From Psychrobacter cibarius (lineage in GTDB: Bacteria > Pseudomonadota > Gammaproteobacteria > Pseudomonadales > Moraxellaceae), in NCBI GenBank assembly GCA_030686115.1, contig CP131612.1, forward strand, positions 1,798,001-1,862,000: a stretch of DNA of 64,000 nucleotides, given 5' to 3'. A program made the position numbers and the translations under genes. The stretch's first letter is position 1; each line of letters opens with the position of its first letter. Shown piece after piece: positions 28,394 to 38,130 of this stretch. Below the pieces are notes generated by a model. The model made no database searches, had not been told where the DNA came from, and saw nothing but the letters and a program-made list of their open reading frames with translations.

Positions 28394-30874
28394 GTGTCAG
28401 AAATAAAACACATTTTACAACAAATTACAGCCTTAAGTGATGTGCCAGATCCTGCGGTACTCAAGCGCTTAATCGATGAGCTACGAGTGAGTGATAAAGA
28501 GCCCACGTTAGCCAATCAAAACATTCAAGAGCTGGTTGATATTTTACGTCAACATCCAGAATATGCAGATGGACTGTCAAGTTTCGTCTTGAAACTGATT
28601 ATTGAATATCGCCAAATTGCTTTATATACCGATACCGGCATCATGTCGGATCAGGGCTTTTTTAATAGTCTACGTCGCCTTATCGGACACCGTTTTTTAC
28701 CGCTATTGCCACAAGAAGATTCTGTCGTAGAATTGGTCGGTTATTTATTTGATAAACGCTCTGATGAGCGCTGGCTTGCCAATATTAAAAAAGACAAATG
28801 GGATGAACTGGTTGAGCTACTCAAAGTCGATGAGCAGCATTTAAACTTAGTTGCGACAGCAAAAAACAGTATTTTGAACGCGATTATCATTTTGTCATAC
28901 CGTATCAGCGGTATTGGCTTGCATCCAGATTTGATGGAATTTTATCCGCAAATGCTGAATTATTCAGCGTCATTTGTGGCACAAAATCAAGAGGCGGTCT
29001 TATACGTCAATCAGTACCGAGAAGCGCATGAGCTTGATACTTTAACGGATATTACGCCCGAAAAAGCAGTAGATCCTGCGCCGTTACTGGTCATGATTGA
29101 ACAATGCGAAGATATCGTTGCCACCATACGCAAGCGCATCTATAAAACGGGAATCTCTATTCGCCTGACCAACATGATGCTGCGTTTAGACCAAAGCTTG
29201 CAGCGTATGCGCATCCTAACTGAACTGGTAGCAGATAATTATGATAAGCGTGATCAGGCGCTCATTGAGTTGATTCAAGCGCTGATTACCACTGCGAGCC
29301 GCCGTTATAGTATTGGATACTTAATTGATAATAATACCAAGCTGCTGTCGCGCAAAGTCACTGAAAATGCCAGCCGTGTGGGTGAACATTATATTAGTAC
29401 CGATAAATCGGGCTACCAAAAAATGTTCAAGAAAGCCTCTATTGGTGGTTTTATTATTGCTTTTATGGCAACGCTTAAGATATTAGCCTATAACCTAGCC
29501 CTTGCACCGATGGGACGCGCCTTTGTAAATAGTATGATTTATGGATTGGGTTTTGTTTTTATCCATATCGTTCATGGTACGGTTGCTACCAAACAGCCTG
29601 CTATGACGGCGGCGGCTATTGCCTCTACTATCTCGGACGGTTCTGGTAAAAAGTCACACCAGTTAAATAAACTATCAGAATTGGTGGTCGATATTTTACG
29701 TACTCAGTTTGTGGCGATTATGGGTAATATTATGCTAGCGATACCAGTCGCTCTGATTATCTCTTTTGCATGGCTACAATATACTGGTGCGCCGATGATC
29801 AATACCGACAAGGCTGCACACTTACTGCATGATCTTGACCCCTTTCATTCACTGGCACTACCCCATGCGGCAATCGCTGGTGTGTATTTATTTTTATCGG
29901 GTCTTATTGCTGGTTACTACGATAACTTGGCGGTCTATAACCAAATCGGTGCCCGTATTCAGCGCCACAAACTACTTCAATACCTACTACCAAAAAGTTG
30001 GTTACAGCGTTTAGGCGGTTTTATAGAAGCCAACCTTGGCGCCATTATGGGCAATTTTTTGTTCGGGGTGTTCTTAGGTAGTACTGCAACAATTGGCTAT
30101 TTATTTGGCCTACCGATTGATATTCGCCACATTGCGTTTGCCTCGGCGAATTTGGCGCATGGACTGTTTAATATATCTGCCAACCAGTGGGATTGGCAGA
30201 TTGTGTTTATTTCTATTTTAGGCGTTGCCCTTATCGGCATGGTGAACCTCATGGTCAGCTTTTCGCTCGCCTTATTTGTGGCACTGCGCTCTAAAGAAGT
30301 CAAATTCATGGAGTGGAGTCGTTTAACCAAGCAGCTTTTCAGCCATATGCTGACCCATCCTTCAGACTTTTTCTGGCCACGTGATAAGCCAATGAAGTAT
30401 GCTCGTATCGACAGCCAAGGACATATGATTTTTGACGATACCAGCGCTCATAAAGGGGGACAAACTATTCCCAATAATTATGTAGTGCGCCGTTTGTCTG
30501 ACGTAAAAATCCTACCTAAATCCAAGCAAAAAAGCATGCAAAATGAACAGGCTATCACAGACATAGATTACGATAATAACATCTCAAATGCTGACACTGA
30601 CGCTGCGCTAAAAAGCCGGGAAACACACAGCACCACCAATCATATCAGTACCAAAAAAACCATTGAACTCGATGATGGGCTGATAGATGAGGAGCTCAAT
30701 AGCGTTCCTTATAGTAGTGATATTCAATATGATAAAGCGCATAACGCCTTTACTGAGGGTAATGAGACGACTGCCCATCCTGAAAGCGATAACAGCAACC
30801 CTGAAAATAAGGCCACGGGCGATGCTAAAACCTCACTACCTAAACCCAAAAAACCACCAAACCTACCCAGCTAA
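28394..30874 (+). CDS. COG4389 'site-specific recombinase' family membrane protein
   Basis: 826 residues from GTG 28394 (AAGGG 7 bases upstream). The family (SpecificRecomb, PF10136) carries the name site-specific recombinase, but I see no tyrosine or serine recombinase motif. What is visible: a soluble helical N-terminal region (1-345), then several membrane helices between about 350 and 640 (for example IGGFIIAFMATLKILAYNLA, IMGNIMLAIPVALIISFAWL, GAIMGNFLFGVFLGSTATIG), then a cytoplasmic-looking hydrophilic tail of about 140 residues rich in Asp, Asn and Ser. I regard it as a membrane protein of unknown function. Its 3' end overlaps a terminator. Confidence 0.8.
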   Translation: MSEIKHILQQITALSDVPDPAVLKRLIDELRVSDKEPTLANQNIQELVDILRQHPEYADGLSSFVLKLIIEYRQIALYTDTGIMSDQGFFNSLRRLIGHRFLPLLPQEDSVVELVGYLFDKRSDERWLANIKKDKWDELVELLKVDEQHLNLVATAKNSILNAIIILSYRISGIGLHPDLMEFYPQMLNYSASFVAQNQEAVLYVNQYREAHELDTLTDITPEKAVDPAPLLVMIEQCEDIVATIRKRIYKTGISIRLTNMMLRLDQSLQRMRILTELVADNYDKRDQALIELIQALITTASRRYSIGYLIDNNTKLLSRKVTENASRVGEHYISTDKSGYQKMFKKASIGGFIIAFMATLKILAYNLALAPMGRAFVNSMIYGLGFVFIHIVHGTVATKQPAMTAAAIASTISDGSGKKSHQLNKLSELVVDILRTQFVAIMGNIMLAIPVALIISFAWLQYTGAPMINTDKAAHLLHDLDPFHSLALPHAAIAGVYLFLSGLIAGYYDNLAVYNQIGARIQRHKLLQYLLPKSWLQRLGGFIEANLGAIMGNFLFGVFLGSTATIGYLFGLPIDIRHIAFASANLAHGLFNISANQWDWQIVFISILGVALIGMVNLMVSFSLALFVALRSKEVKFMEWSRLTKQLFSHMLTHPSDFFWPRDKPMKYARIDSQGHMIFDDTSAHKGGQTIPNNYVVRRLSDVKILPKSKQKSMQNEQAITDIDYDNNISNADTDAALKSRETHSTTNHISTKKTIELDDGLIDEELNSVPYSSDIQYDKAHNAFTEGNETTAHPESDNSNPENKATGDAKTSLPKPKKPPNLPS

Positions 30875-30898
30875 TGGGAAGGTTCGGTGGTTTAATAA
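30851..30898. terminator. Terminator overlapping the stop codon of the COG4389 gene
   Basis: 18-bp arms with 16 matches (30851-30868 and 30876-30893); the TAA stop lies in the loop. T-runs are stronger on the minus strand, so it may serve apaH read-through as well. Confidence 0.75.
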
Positions 30899-30975
30899 AT
30901 CGTTTGGATAAGTAAAATAGTTGCGGCGTGACCTCATTTTAAAAACGGAGATAGAAATGAGCCCATGCCCTAATA

Positions 30976-31818
30976 TTATGTATCTGGCTGTAAGCAGTGC
31001 GCACTTGACCTGATGATTTTTTCATCACTCAAGCGATACGCCAATAGATCATTTCCCCAAACACAGCCGCCGTCAAGTGCACGCGCATGCGGTAAGTCTA
31101 CCTCACCTTTCAGCGCTGCCCAGTGCCCAAATAATACCTTGCGAGTCCGCGGTACTTGCCATTCAAACCAAGGCAAAAAACCCTCTGGCATAGACGCTTC
31201 TAACCCTGCTGCAAAGCTAAATTCTAACGTGCCATCTAGTTTGCACAGCCTCATACGAGTGAAATAATTGGCAATTGCACGCATTTTGGTAAAGCCATTA
31301 ATATCTGGATGCCAGTCATTAGCAGTCTTACTATATAAATGTGGCAATAAACGATCCAGCTGTTTTAAACTACTTTGCAGTTGTGACTCTAATTGCTGCG
31401 CGTGATTTGCGGCCGCCTCAACCGTCCAATGCGGTGGAATGCCAGCATGAACCAATACCGTCTGCTCATCAGGATAAACCAATAATGGCTGATCACGTAA
31501 CCATTCAAGCAATTCATCGCAGTCATCGGCAGCAAAAATAGGCGTTGTCTGATCCTTTTTTTTAATCTTTACCGCACCGCGCCAGACAGCGATCAAATTG
31601 ATATCATGATTGCCGAGTACTGTCGCGGCTGCCCCTTGCTCGCAAAGTGCTTTGACATGACGCAAGGTACTTAACGAGTCTTCACCACGTGCCACCAAGT
31701 CCCCTGCAAACCATAGCTTGTCTTGTGCAGGATCAAAATCCAATATTTCAAGTAAATGAAGGTACGCCGCATAGCAACCTTGCAGGTCACCGATGACATA
31801 CTGATGGCGAAAGCTCAT
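30976..31818 (-). CDS. apaH: Bis(5'-nucleosyl)-tetraphosphatase, symmetrical
   Basis: 280 residues. Hydrolyses Ap4A to two ADP; also acts as a decapping enzyme for Np4-capped RNA in E. coli. Metallophosphatase motifs: YVIGDLQGCYAAY, WFAGDLVARGEDSL, VLGNHDINLIAV and LVHAGIPPHWT. The usual 270-282 residue length. It follows rsmA by 96 bp on the same strand, as in the classical pdxA-rsmA-apaG-apaH cluster; apaG is absent here. Confidence 0.97.
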   Translation of the reverse strand: MSFRHQYVIGDLQGCYAAYLHLLEILDFDPAQDKLWFAGDLVARGEDSLSTLRHVKALCEQGAAATVLGNHDINLIAVWRGAVKIKKKDQTTPIFAADDCDELLEWLRDQPLLVYPDEQTVLVHAGIPPHWTVEAAANHAQQLESQLQSSLKQLDRLLPHLYSKTANDWHPDINGFTKMRAIANYFTRMRLCKLDGTLEFSFAAGLEASMPEGFLPWFEWQVPRTRKVLFGHWAALKGEVDLPHARALDGGCVWGNDLLAYRLSDEKIIRSSAHCLQPDT

Positions 31819-31914
31819 AAATCCTCAGTGTTTTTACGTGATATTTTTATGTGAAAGTTTTATGTCGTCATTTCCATATAAATGTCTTTGACGACCAATC
31901 AGCAGTAACTCGAT

Positions 31915-32778
31915 TTAAACCTCTACTTTACGCGCTTGATTACTCAAATTCACAAAATCCTTCACACTTAAGACTTCAGGACGTGCTTGTGGGTCGATGC
32001 TACACGCTGCAAAATCTTCTTCGCTCAGTGTCGGTAGCAACGTTGATTTTTTAAAGATGGCACGTAGCGTCTTACGACGATGGTTAAAGGTTTCACGTAC
32101 CACAAGCGCGAAATACTCTTCGTCCTCTGCGACGACTGGCTTAATGATATGCGGCGTCAAACGAAAAACCGCACTGGTTACTTTTGGTGGCGGATTAAAA
32201 GCACCACGTGGTACGGTCAGTAGATAATCGGTATGGCAGTGATACTGCATAATGACAGATAGGCGACCATAAGTTTTGCTACCGACATCCGCCGTAATAC
32301 GCTCGACCACTTCTTTTTGCAGCATAAAGTGCATGTCTTGAATCACATCGGCATAGCTGAGCAAATGAAACAAAATAGGCGTAGAGATATTATACGGTAG
32401 ATTACCGACTACCCGGAGCTTACCACGCTCATCGCTATACAGCTCGCGATAGTCGACATGCATGGCATTGTCTTTGATGATCGTAAAGTTTCGATGGCTG
32501 TTGGCACCGATACGAATACGCAGGCTATCTGCCAAATCACGATCCAGCTCGACCACAGTCATCGCATCCACTTCTGCCAATAATGGCTCAGTCAGTGCGC
32601 CCATCCCTGGCCCAATCTCAATCAAATTGTCATCGCGCTCTAAGCGAATGCTCTCAACAATCTCACGGATGACACTGCGATCATGTAAGAAGTTTTGACC
32701 AAAGCGCTTACGCGGTTGGTGTTTGGCAGCGCGTAGGCTGTTGGTAATAGACTGAGCATCAAACGAAATTTTGGACAT
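31915..32778 (-). CDS. rsmA: 16S rRNA dimethyladenosine transferase (A1518/A1519)
   Basis: 287 residues. Dimethylates two adjacent adenines in the 3'-end hairpin of 16S rRNA. Signatures: [10 protein letters not shown], the SAM motif [16 protein letters not shown], catalytic [10 protein letters not shown] and the [16 protein letters not shown] segment. ATG 32778 is used. Followed by apaH; upstream, the expected neighbour pdxA is separated by about 1.07 kb of non-coding or decayed DNA. Confidence 0.98.
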   Translation of the reverse strand: MSKISFDAQSITNSLRAAKHQPRKRFGQNFLHDRSVIREIVESIRLERDDNLIEIGPGMGALTEPLLAEVDAMTVVELDRDLADSLRIRIGANSHRNFTIIKDNAMHVDYRELYSDERGKLRVVGNLPYNISTPILFHLLSYADVIQDMHFMLQKEVVERITADVGSKTYGRLSVIMQYHCHTDYLLTVPRGAFNPPPKVTSAVFRLTPHIIKPVVAEDEEYFALVVRETFNHRRKTLRAIFKKSTLLPTLSEEDFAACSIDPQARPEVLSVKDFVNLSNQARKVEV

Positions 32779-33013
32779 AAAAAGGTCTTAATCGATAAAA
32801 GATAAATGGGCTATAGCGCTATGGCAGCAATATACTGGTTTTATAGGCGCTTTTATTGGCTCGTTTTGTAATACGAAATTATACCACAGCTCGTAAATTT
32901 GCTGTATTTTTGAGACATTTTATCGATAAACTGCTCATACCTTAGCATAATCGAAACAGCGAATTTTTTGCTCAGAACTATTTACTGTAACGTTTATTTA
33001 TGGAAATAGGCAT

Positions 33014-33042
33014 GATTCCCTAGTGAGGACTTGAACCTCCGG
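33014..33042 (-). other. tRNA 3'-half-like fragment (T arm)
   Basis: Minus strand: GAGG-TTCAAGT-CCTC forms a 4-bp stem with a 7-base loop beginning TTC, as in a tRNA T arm, followed by ACTAGGGAATC where an acceptor strand would be. No matching 5' acceptor strand is seen upstream, so this is not an intact tRNA. It could be a scrap left by an integrating element. Confidence 0.35.
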
Positions 33043-33289
33043 CTGTAAGCTGATGATATCAGCGGTTTGATTACTTGAAATATTCGGAGTGTACTTCATG
33101 ATGTGCTTGCTACGAAAGTGGTAGCAAAAAACAAAGAAGCCTGCTCATAGTAAGCTGACTTCTGGGTAAAACAATTGCGTGATAAACCCTCATTATGAAA
33201 ATTTATTTATGGCGTATTTAGTTGATGGTAATTAAGCTTCAACAACAATTACTTCACCATTGATAAAGTCCTCTATACTTATTATATGA

Positions 33290-33676
33290 CTACTTCATTA
33301 TTTCGTTTATTTTTAGGTGTTTATTGATGTAGCTCAGAATATCACTAACACTTTGGTCTAAACTTTCACAAGAAGAATTGTATTCGTTCCAAATCCAAGT
33401 TGGTTCAAATTTAATAGTCTGATCAATTGTTGTATATTTAATTGGCATTTTTTTCGCAGCTTCAGTAAGAACTTCACCTATAAGAGTTAAGTTACTTCTG
33501 TTTATCTCTATTACTTTATGAATTTTCTCTACTTATAACTTGAATATCTCAGTTTTTATTGGAGAAAATAGTGTTTTCCGAGCTTGAAGATAAGACAATA
33601 TGCCAATTATACTTACAACTAAAAAGAAGCCAATATTAAAAATATTTTTCCATTCTTCTAATCCCAGATTTCTCAT
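33290..33676 (-). pseudogene. Broken gene for a small one-TM protein
   Basis: From ATG 33676 the frame reads MRNLGLEEWKNIFNIGFFLV, a hydrophobic helix, then LQARKTLFSPIKTEIFKL followed by TAA (33535-33533). The same frame continues for 80 more codons with sensible protein sequence (VEKIHKVIEINRSNLTLIGE...EPTWIWNEY...) to TAG at 33292-33290. A single C-to-T change (CAA to TAA) explains the internal stop. Another frame just beyond could add SIEDFINGEVIVVEA before a stop at 33232, suggesting a second lesion. The helix-ARKTLFSPIKTE pattern occurs in small membrane-anchored hypothetical proteins. Confidence 0.7.
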
Positions 33677-33854
33677 ATCTATCCTTAGTCAATATAAATT
33701 ATCAATAAGATATAACTGCAAAATAAGTAATGAGTATTAGTTAGCTAACATTAAGTAGACCCTGTTTGATAATTCATAAATAGCCATTACTCACACTAAA
33801 GTTACCCAATACTGCGTGATAAATGTCGCTAAGGTACCGGCTTATGCAAGAGGT

Positions 33855-34943
33855 CTATTTAATAAGCGATTTATCTGCCATCTCGTTTGCCATTTTTAAT
33901 GCTTGATACAAGCTAGTGGCACTAGCATTGCCGCGCCCCGCTAAATCAAGCGCCGTACCGTGATCAACCGAGGTGCGGATATACGGCAGTCCTAAAGTAA
34001 GATTGACGGTATCACCAAAACCGTGTGACTTGAGCACTGGTAACCCCTGATCATGATACATAGCAATCACCGCATCACAGTTGGCTAGATGTCTGGGTGT
34101 AAATAACGTATCCGCTGGCATCGCCTCTGATATATCGACGCCTGCTTTGATAAACTCTTGCAAGACTGGATTAATAATATCAATCTCCTCCATACCCAGA
34201 TGTCCGCCTTCACCTGCATGCGGATTGAGACCGCAGACCAATATACGCGGCTGGGTTAAGCCAAATTTTGCTTTCATCTCATCGACGACAATTTGTACGG
34301 TCTGGCGTACATTGTCAGACGTGATTGCAGCAGGGATATCTTTTAGCGGTAAATGAGTGGTGACAAGCGCGACTTTCATGGCTTGATTGGCGAGCATCAT
34401 AACCACTTTATCACAGCCACTTTGCTGCATAAAAAACTCTGTATGACCACTAAACATCGTGCCATCTAATAGCTTAATACTGGCTTCTATCAATGCAGAC
34501 TTTTGCAATGGTCCAGTGACGATAGCCGCCACTGTTTTATTGGTTGCCAACTGATGGGCAATGTCTAACTGCTTAGCAACCATTGCCGAATTGCGCGTGT
34601 TAATTTCTCCGCAGACAACTGGCTCAGCACAAGATATATTAAGCAGAATAAAAGAACTATCCACGTCAGTATCTGGCTGCGATATCTGCTCTACAACGTT
34701 AAAATTAAAGTCATCGGCATCGATATCAATAGTTTGCCAGATGGGAAGGTTTTTCAATATATCAGCTGCAACCAACTCATCTGCGCGCTTTGTCATAGCA
34801 GTGCTATCGGCAGTGACCCAAATTGGGCGTTCAAAATCTTGCAATTTACCCTCAGCCGCTAATAGCAGCACGATATCCATTCCAATACCAGCAGGCTCAC
34901 CAGTTGTGATTAATAATGGCAATTTTTTTTGTATATCTTGCAT
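33855..34943 (-). CDS. pdxA: 4-hydroxythreonine-4-phosphate dehydrogenase
   Basis: 362 residues from ATG 34943 (MQDIQKKLPLLITTGEPAG), which fits the family N-terminus; the open frame extends 25 codons upstream without a good SD. It catalyses an NAD-dependent step of pyridoxal phosphate synthesis. Motifs: TTGEPAGIG, IVTGPLQKSAL, FSGHTEFF, metal-binding GLNPHAGEGGHLG and AMYHDQGLPVLK. Slightly longer than the 329-residue E. coli enzyme because of an insert near 85-125. It is divergent from dnaB and upstream of the decayed insert. Confidence 0.96.
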   Translation of the reverse strand: MQDIQKKLPLLITTGEPAGIGMDIVLLLAAEGKLQDFERPIWVTADSTAMTKRADELVAADILKNLPIWQTIDIDADDFNFNVVEQISQPDTDVDSSFILLNISCAEPVVCGEINTRNSAMVAKQLDIAHQLATNKTVAAIVTGPLQKSALIEASIKLLDGTMFSGHTEFFMQQSGCDKVVMMLANQAMKVALVTTHLPLKDIPAAITSDNVRQTVQIVVDEMKAKFGLTQPRILVCGLNPHAGEGGHLGMEEIDIINPVLQEFIKAGVDISEAMPADTLFTPRHLANCDAVIAMYHDQGLPVLKSHGFGDTVNLTLGLPYIRTSVDHGTALDLAGRGNASATSLYQALKMANEMADKSLIK

Positions 34944-35281
34944 CGTAACTACGCCTTTATATTTATATTGAGTCGTGAATTTTATTGTATTTTTTATGGG
35001 AAAAATAAGTACTGACACTTATATTATATAGATGATTTTTTACTTATTACAACCGTCATCTAGAATAGATAGTTGCCTATCGGTGCCGAAAAAAGCCTAT
35101 TATGTGTTAAACTTTCGCTTTTCATTATAGCATTTACCGGTCAACACAGAGATCAGGTTTTGGTACTTCAACTATAGTGGCACGTGGCGTTTTATTTGCT
35201 GTATCAGCACCCAATGAAACCCTGATGTCACATACCCATTTATACCCTCTTTTATATCGACTTTTGACACATTAGGCAATC

Positions 35282-36685
35282 ATGGCAGACAACGAAAAAA
35301 CCGACGACTTACTCAATCAGACACCGCCGCACAATATCGACATTGAAAAGGCATTGCTCGCGTCCTTAATGAGTATCGAAGAGGCGTACGACAAGATTGC
35401 TGATATCGTTACCAAAGATGATTTTTATGCAGGGCGACATCAGTATATTTTTGATGCTATTGCTCATTTAGCAGCAGTCAACGAACCCTATGATACGGTC
35501 ATGGTACACGACTGGCTAGAAGCACAAAAACTCCTTAAAAGTGCAGGCGGCGATAGCTACTTGGCAGATATTTTGAGCCAAAGCCCTGCGACCTTGTTTA
35601 ACCTGACCGCCTATGCTCAGCGCGTCCGTGAACTATCTACTCTACGCCAACTGATTACGACTGGCAATGAGATGCTCACGCTCGCCTATAATCCTAAAGA
35701 CCAGAGCGTCAGTGATATTTTAGACAGTGTTGAGGGTAAGATATTTAGCATCAATGAGCAGCACAATAAACGCGCTGAACAACGTGGACCTGTGGGCATT
35801 ACTGCTGTTTTGACCAACGTTATTGATAAGATTCAAGAGCTAAAATCCAATCCCGATGGCATGATTGGTTTACAGACGCCGTTTGCTGAGTTGAATAATA
35901 AAACCCAAGGCTTGCAGGCAGGTGACTTAATCATCGTGGCTGCGCGCCCTTCTATGGGTAAAACCACCTTTGCCATGAACTTGGCAGAAGGTATTTTATT
36001 TAACGAAGATCTGCCTGTTGTGGTGTTTTCGATGGAGATGCCTGCTGAGTCTATCGTCATGCGTTTGCTGTCCTCATGGGGCGCGATTAATCAGACGCAT
36101 CTGCGTTCTGGGCAAATGAATGAAGATGAATGGGCAAAAATGATGAACGCCATTCAGCACTTGCAATCTAAGCACCTTTATATTGACGATAGTACTGCTT
36201 TGCCACCCTCTGAGATGCGTTCACGCTGCCGCCGTATCGCTAAAAACCATGATGGCAAGCTTGGCGCCATCGTCGTCGATTATCTGCAGTTGATGAAAGT
36301 GCCAAACCTAGATGGCAACCGTGTTGGGGAAATCTCTGAGATTTCACGGAGTCTCAAGGCGCTAGCACGTGAGCTTGAATGCCCTGTTATCGCTTTGTCG
36401 CAGCTTAACCGTAGTCTAGAAAACCGCCCTAACAAGCGTCCTATCATGTCGGATTTGCGTGAATCAGGTGCGATTGAGCAGGATGCCGATTTGATTATGT
36501 TCATCTATCGTGATGAGGTTTATAATGAGAATACAGACCACAAAGGCGTGGCTGAAATCATTATTGGTAAGCAGCGTAACGGCCCTATCGGCACCATACG
36601 TTTGGGCTTTGAAGGCCAATTTACCCGCTTTATTAACCTAACGCCAGAATACTATCAAAATGTCAGTTTCGAGAACGACGAATGA
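35282..36685 (+). CDS. dnaB: Replicative DNA helicase
   Basis: 467 residues. Hexameric 5'-3' helicase of the replication fork. N-terminal domain with PPHNIDIEKALLASLM; RecA-like domain with Walker A ARPSMGKTTFAMN, EMPAESIVMRLLSS, Walker B IVVDYLQLM, ALSQLNRSLE and SDLRESGAIEQDADLIMFIYR. No intein. Followed by a terminator and alr, the same order (dnaB-alr) as in E. coli and many relatives. Confidence 0.99.
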   Translation: MADNEKTDDLLNQTPPHNIDIEKALLASLMSIEEAYDKIADIVTKDDFYAGRHQYIFDAIAHLAAVNEPYDTVMVHDWLEAQKLLKSAGGDSYLADILSQSPATLFNLTAYAQRVRELSTLRQLITTGNEMLTLAYNPKDQSVSDILDSVEGKIFSINEQHNKRAEQRGPVGITAVLTNVIDKIQELKSNPDGMIGLQTPFAELNNKTQGLQAGDLIIVAARPSMGKTTFAMNLAEGILFNEDLPVVVFSMEMPAESIVMRLLSSWGAINQTHLRSGQMNEDEWAKMMNAIQHLQSKHLYIDDSTALPPSEMRSRCRRIAKNHDGKLGAIVVDYLQLMKVPNLDGNRVGEISEISRSLKALARELECPVIALSQLNRSLENRPNKRPIMSDLRESGAIEQDADLIMFIYRDEVYNENTDHKGVAEIIIGKQRNGPIGTIRLGFEGQFTRFINLTPEYYQNVSFENDE

Positions 36686-36758
36686 TTAATCTTATAAAAC
36701 TTAAGCCTGATAAAGACTGAAGCTTAATCATAAGCGAACAAATAGTTTTTAATAAAAT

Positions 36759-36802
36759 AGCCAGTGCTGCATTAGCCTAATTGATGCAGTACTGGCTTTA
36801 TA
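36759..36802 (+). terminator. Hairpin between dnaB and alr
   Basis: Arms AGCCAGTGCTGCAT (36759-36772) and ATGCAGTACTGGCT (36784-36797) with one G-T pair, followed by a weak T-tract. It may attenuate rather than stop transcription into alr. Confidence 0.6.
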
Positions 36803-36834
36803 ATTTCATAATTCTACTTATAAAGAAGCCAATT

Positions 36835-37941
36835 ATGCGTACTATCACAATCAAACCACAAGCCATTACCCACAATTTAAACCAAGTTAAGAAAATGGCA
36901 GCAAACTCTAAAATCCTAGCCATGGTCAAGTCCAATGCTTACGGACATGGCGTGGCAGCGGTATTGCCTGCATTGCAACAAGCAGACGGTGTTGGTGTTG
37001 CAACCTTGACTGAGGCGCTAGAAGCTAGGCAGTTAGGCTGGGACAAAACGATTGGTTTGATTGAAGGGGCATTTAGCGCTGATGAGTGGCAGCAAGCCAT
37101 TGAGCATGATATTAGCTGCGTGATTCACCATGCGCCGCAATTGCAGTGGGCACTCGACAATATCCCACCAGCCAATAGTGCGACCAGAGTGGTTTGGCTT
37201 AAATATAATACTGGTATGAACCGTCTAGGCTTCAACGCTGAAGGTATTATGGCAGCGGCTAAGCGCCTGCATGAAGCGGGATATCAGCTGATACTAGCCA
37301 CGCATTTTGCTAATGCCGATGACAGCACTCATCCATTAAACTCAATGCAAATTCAGCGTTTTTCGGAGGTATTAGATACCTTACAAGCGACCATTAGCGC
37401 TGATATCAAAGGCTCATTATGCAATTCAGCCGGTATCGTTAATTTTCCAGAGCATCATTATGACTGGGTACGTCCCGGCATTATTTTATATGGTAGCGCC
37501 CCTGTCATTGATCAAAGCGCACATGAGTTAGACTTACAGCCAGCGATGGATTTCAGCGCACAAATTATCGCCCTGCAAACAGTTCAGGCAGACAATGCTA
37601 TTGGCTATGGCAGTCGTTGGACAGCGCAGAAAGACACTAGAACAGCGCTGGTGAGTGTCGGCTACGGCGATGGTTACCCTCGTGTCATCAGCGATGAAGC
37701 CTATGTCACTGTTATAGATACTACTAACGATCAAAGCTACCGATGCGCAGTCATTGGACGCGTGGCAATGGATATGATTGTCATTGATGTCAGTGCCGCG
37801 CCAGAAGACATTGCGTTAGACAGTAAAGTAATTCTGTGGGGCGATGCCCCGCACGTCGATGAAGTCGCCGCACATGCAGGTACTATTAGCTATGAGCTAC
37901 TATGCCGCCTAAGCATTCGCCCAAATCGCATACAAGTATAA
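36835..37941 (+). CDS. alr: Alanine racemase, biosynthetic type
   Basis: 368 residues from ATG 36835; the frame opens earlier at a TTG inside the preceding hairpin, which is unlikely. PLP-dependent enzyme that makes D-alanine for peptidoglycan. PLP lysine in AMVKSNAYGHG, second catalytic Tyr in AIGYGSRW, MNRLGF, and phosphate-binding GYGDGYPR. Normal length. It lies 149 bp after dnaB on the same strand. Confidence 0.97.
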   Translation: MRTITIKPQAITHNLNQVKKMAANSKILAMVKSNAYGHGVAAVLPALQQADGVGVATLTEALEARQLGWDKTIGLIEGAFSADEWQQAIEHDISCVIHHAPQLQWALDNIPPANSATRVVWLKYNTGMNRLGFNAEGIMAAAKRLHEAGYQLILATHFANADDSTHPLNSMQIQRFSEVLDTLQATISADIKGSLCNSAGIVNFPEHHYDWVRPGIILYGSAPVIDQSAHELDLQPAMDFSAQIIALQTVQADNAIGYGSRWTAQKDTRTALVSVGYGDGYPRVISDEAYVTVIDTTNDQSYRCAVIGRVAMDMIVIDVSAAPEDIALDSKVILWGDAPHVDEVAAHAGTISYELLCRLSIRPNRIQV

Positions 37942-38010
37942 TTATGCTGACCTTATCACTATTCATGTAATGTCTGTCTGCCAGACTTATAAATCACGGC
38001 AAATTGGACA

Positions 38011-38038
38011 TTTACATTAAGCCTAATTGCGCTATACT
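38011..38038 (+). promoter_or_regulatory. Promoter of argF
   Basis: -35 TTTACA (38011-38016), 16-bp spacer, -10 TATACT (38033-38038), about 90 bp before the start codon. No clear ArgR box was found. Confidence 0.6.
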
Positions 38039-38130
38039 AAAAGTTTGTTGTCACCCCAGTATACGCACTGACGCGATGCTATTAAAGACTGATGACGTTT
38101 CACTGACTGCGATCGACTGCTAGGATTACT

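Larger units (their letters stand above)
32779..33854. other. Decayed AT-rich insert between pdxA and rsmA
   Basis: About 1.08 kb, visibly more AT-rich than the flanking genes. It holds a tRNA T-arm-like fragment (33014-33042), a 15-bp palindrome GCTGAT-GAT-ATCAGC (33049-33063) and a broken minus-strand gene (33290-33676). In many gammaproteobacteria pdxA and rsmA are adjacent, so this looks like the remains of an insertion. Confidence 0.6.

Noticed and set aside
28394..30874. Mobile element, based on the family name site-specific recombinase
   Set aside because: No recombinase motif, no flanking repeats, ordinary surroundings; it is a membrane protein.
32998..33080. Intact tRNA gene
   Set aside because: Only the T-arm-like part can be drawn; the 5' acceptor strand, D arm and anticodon arm are missing.
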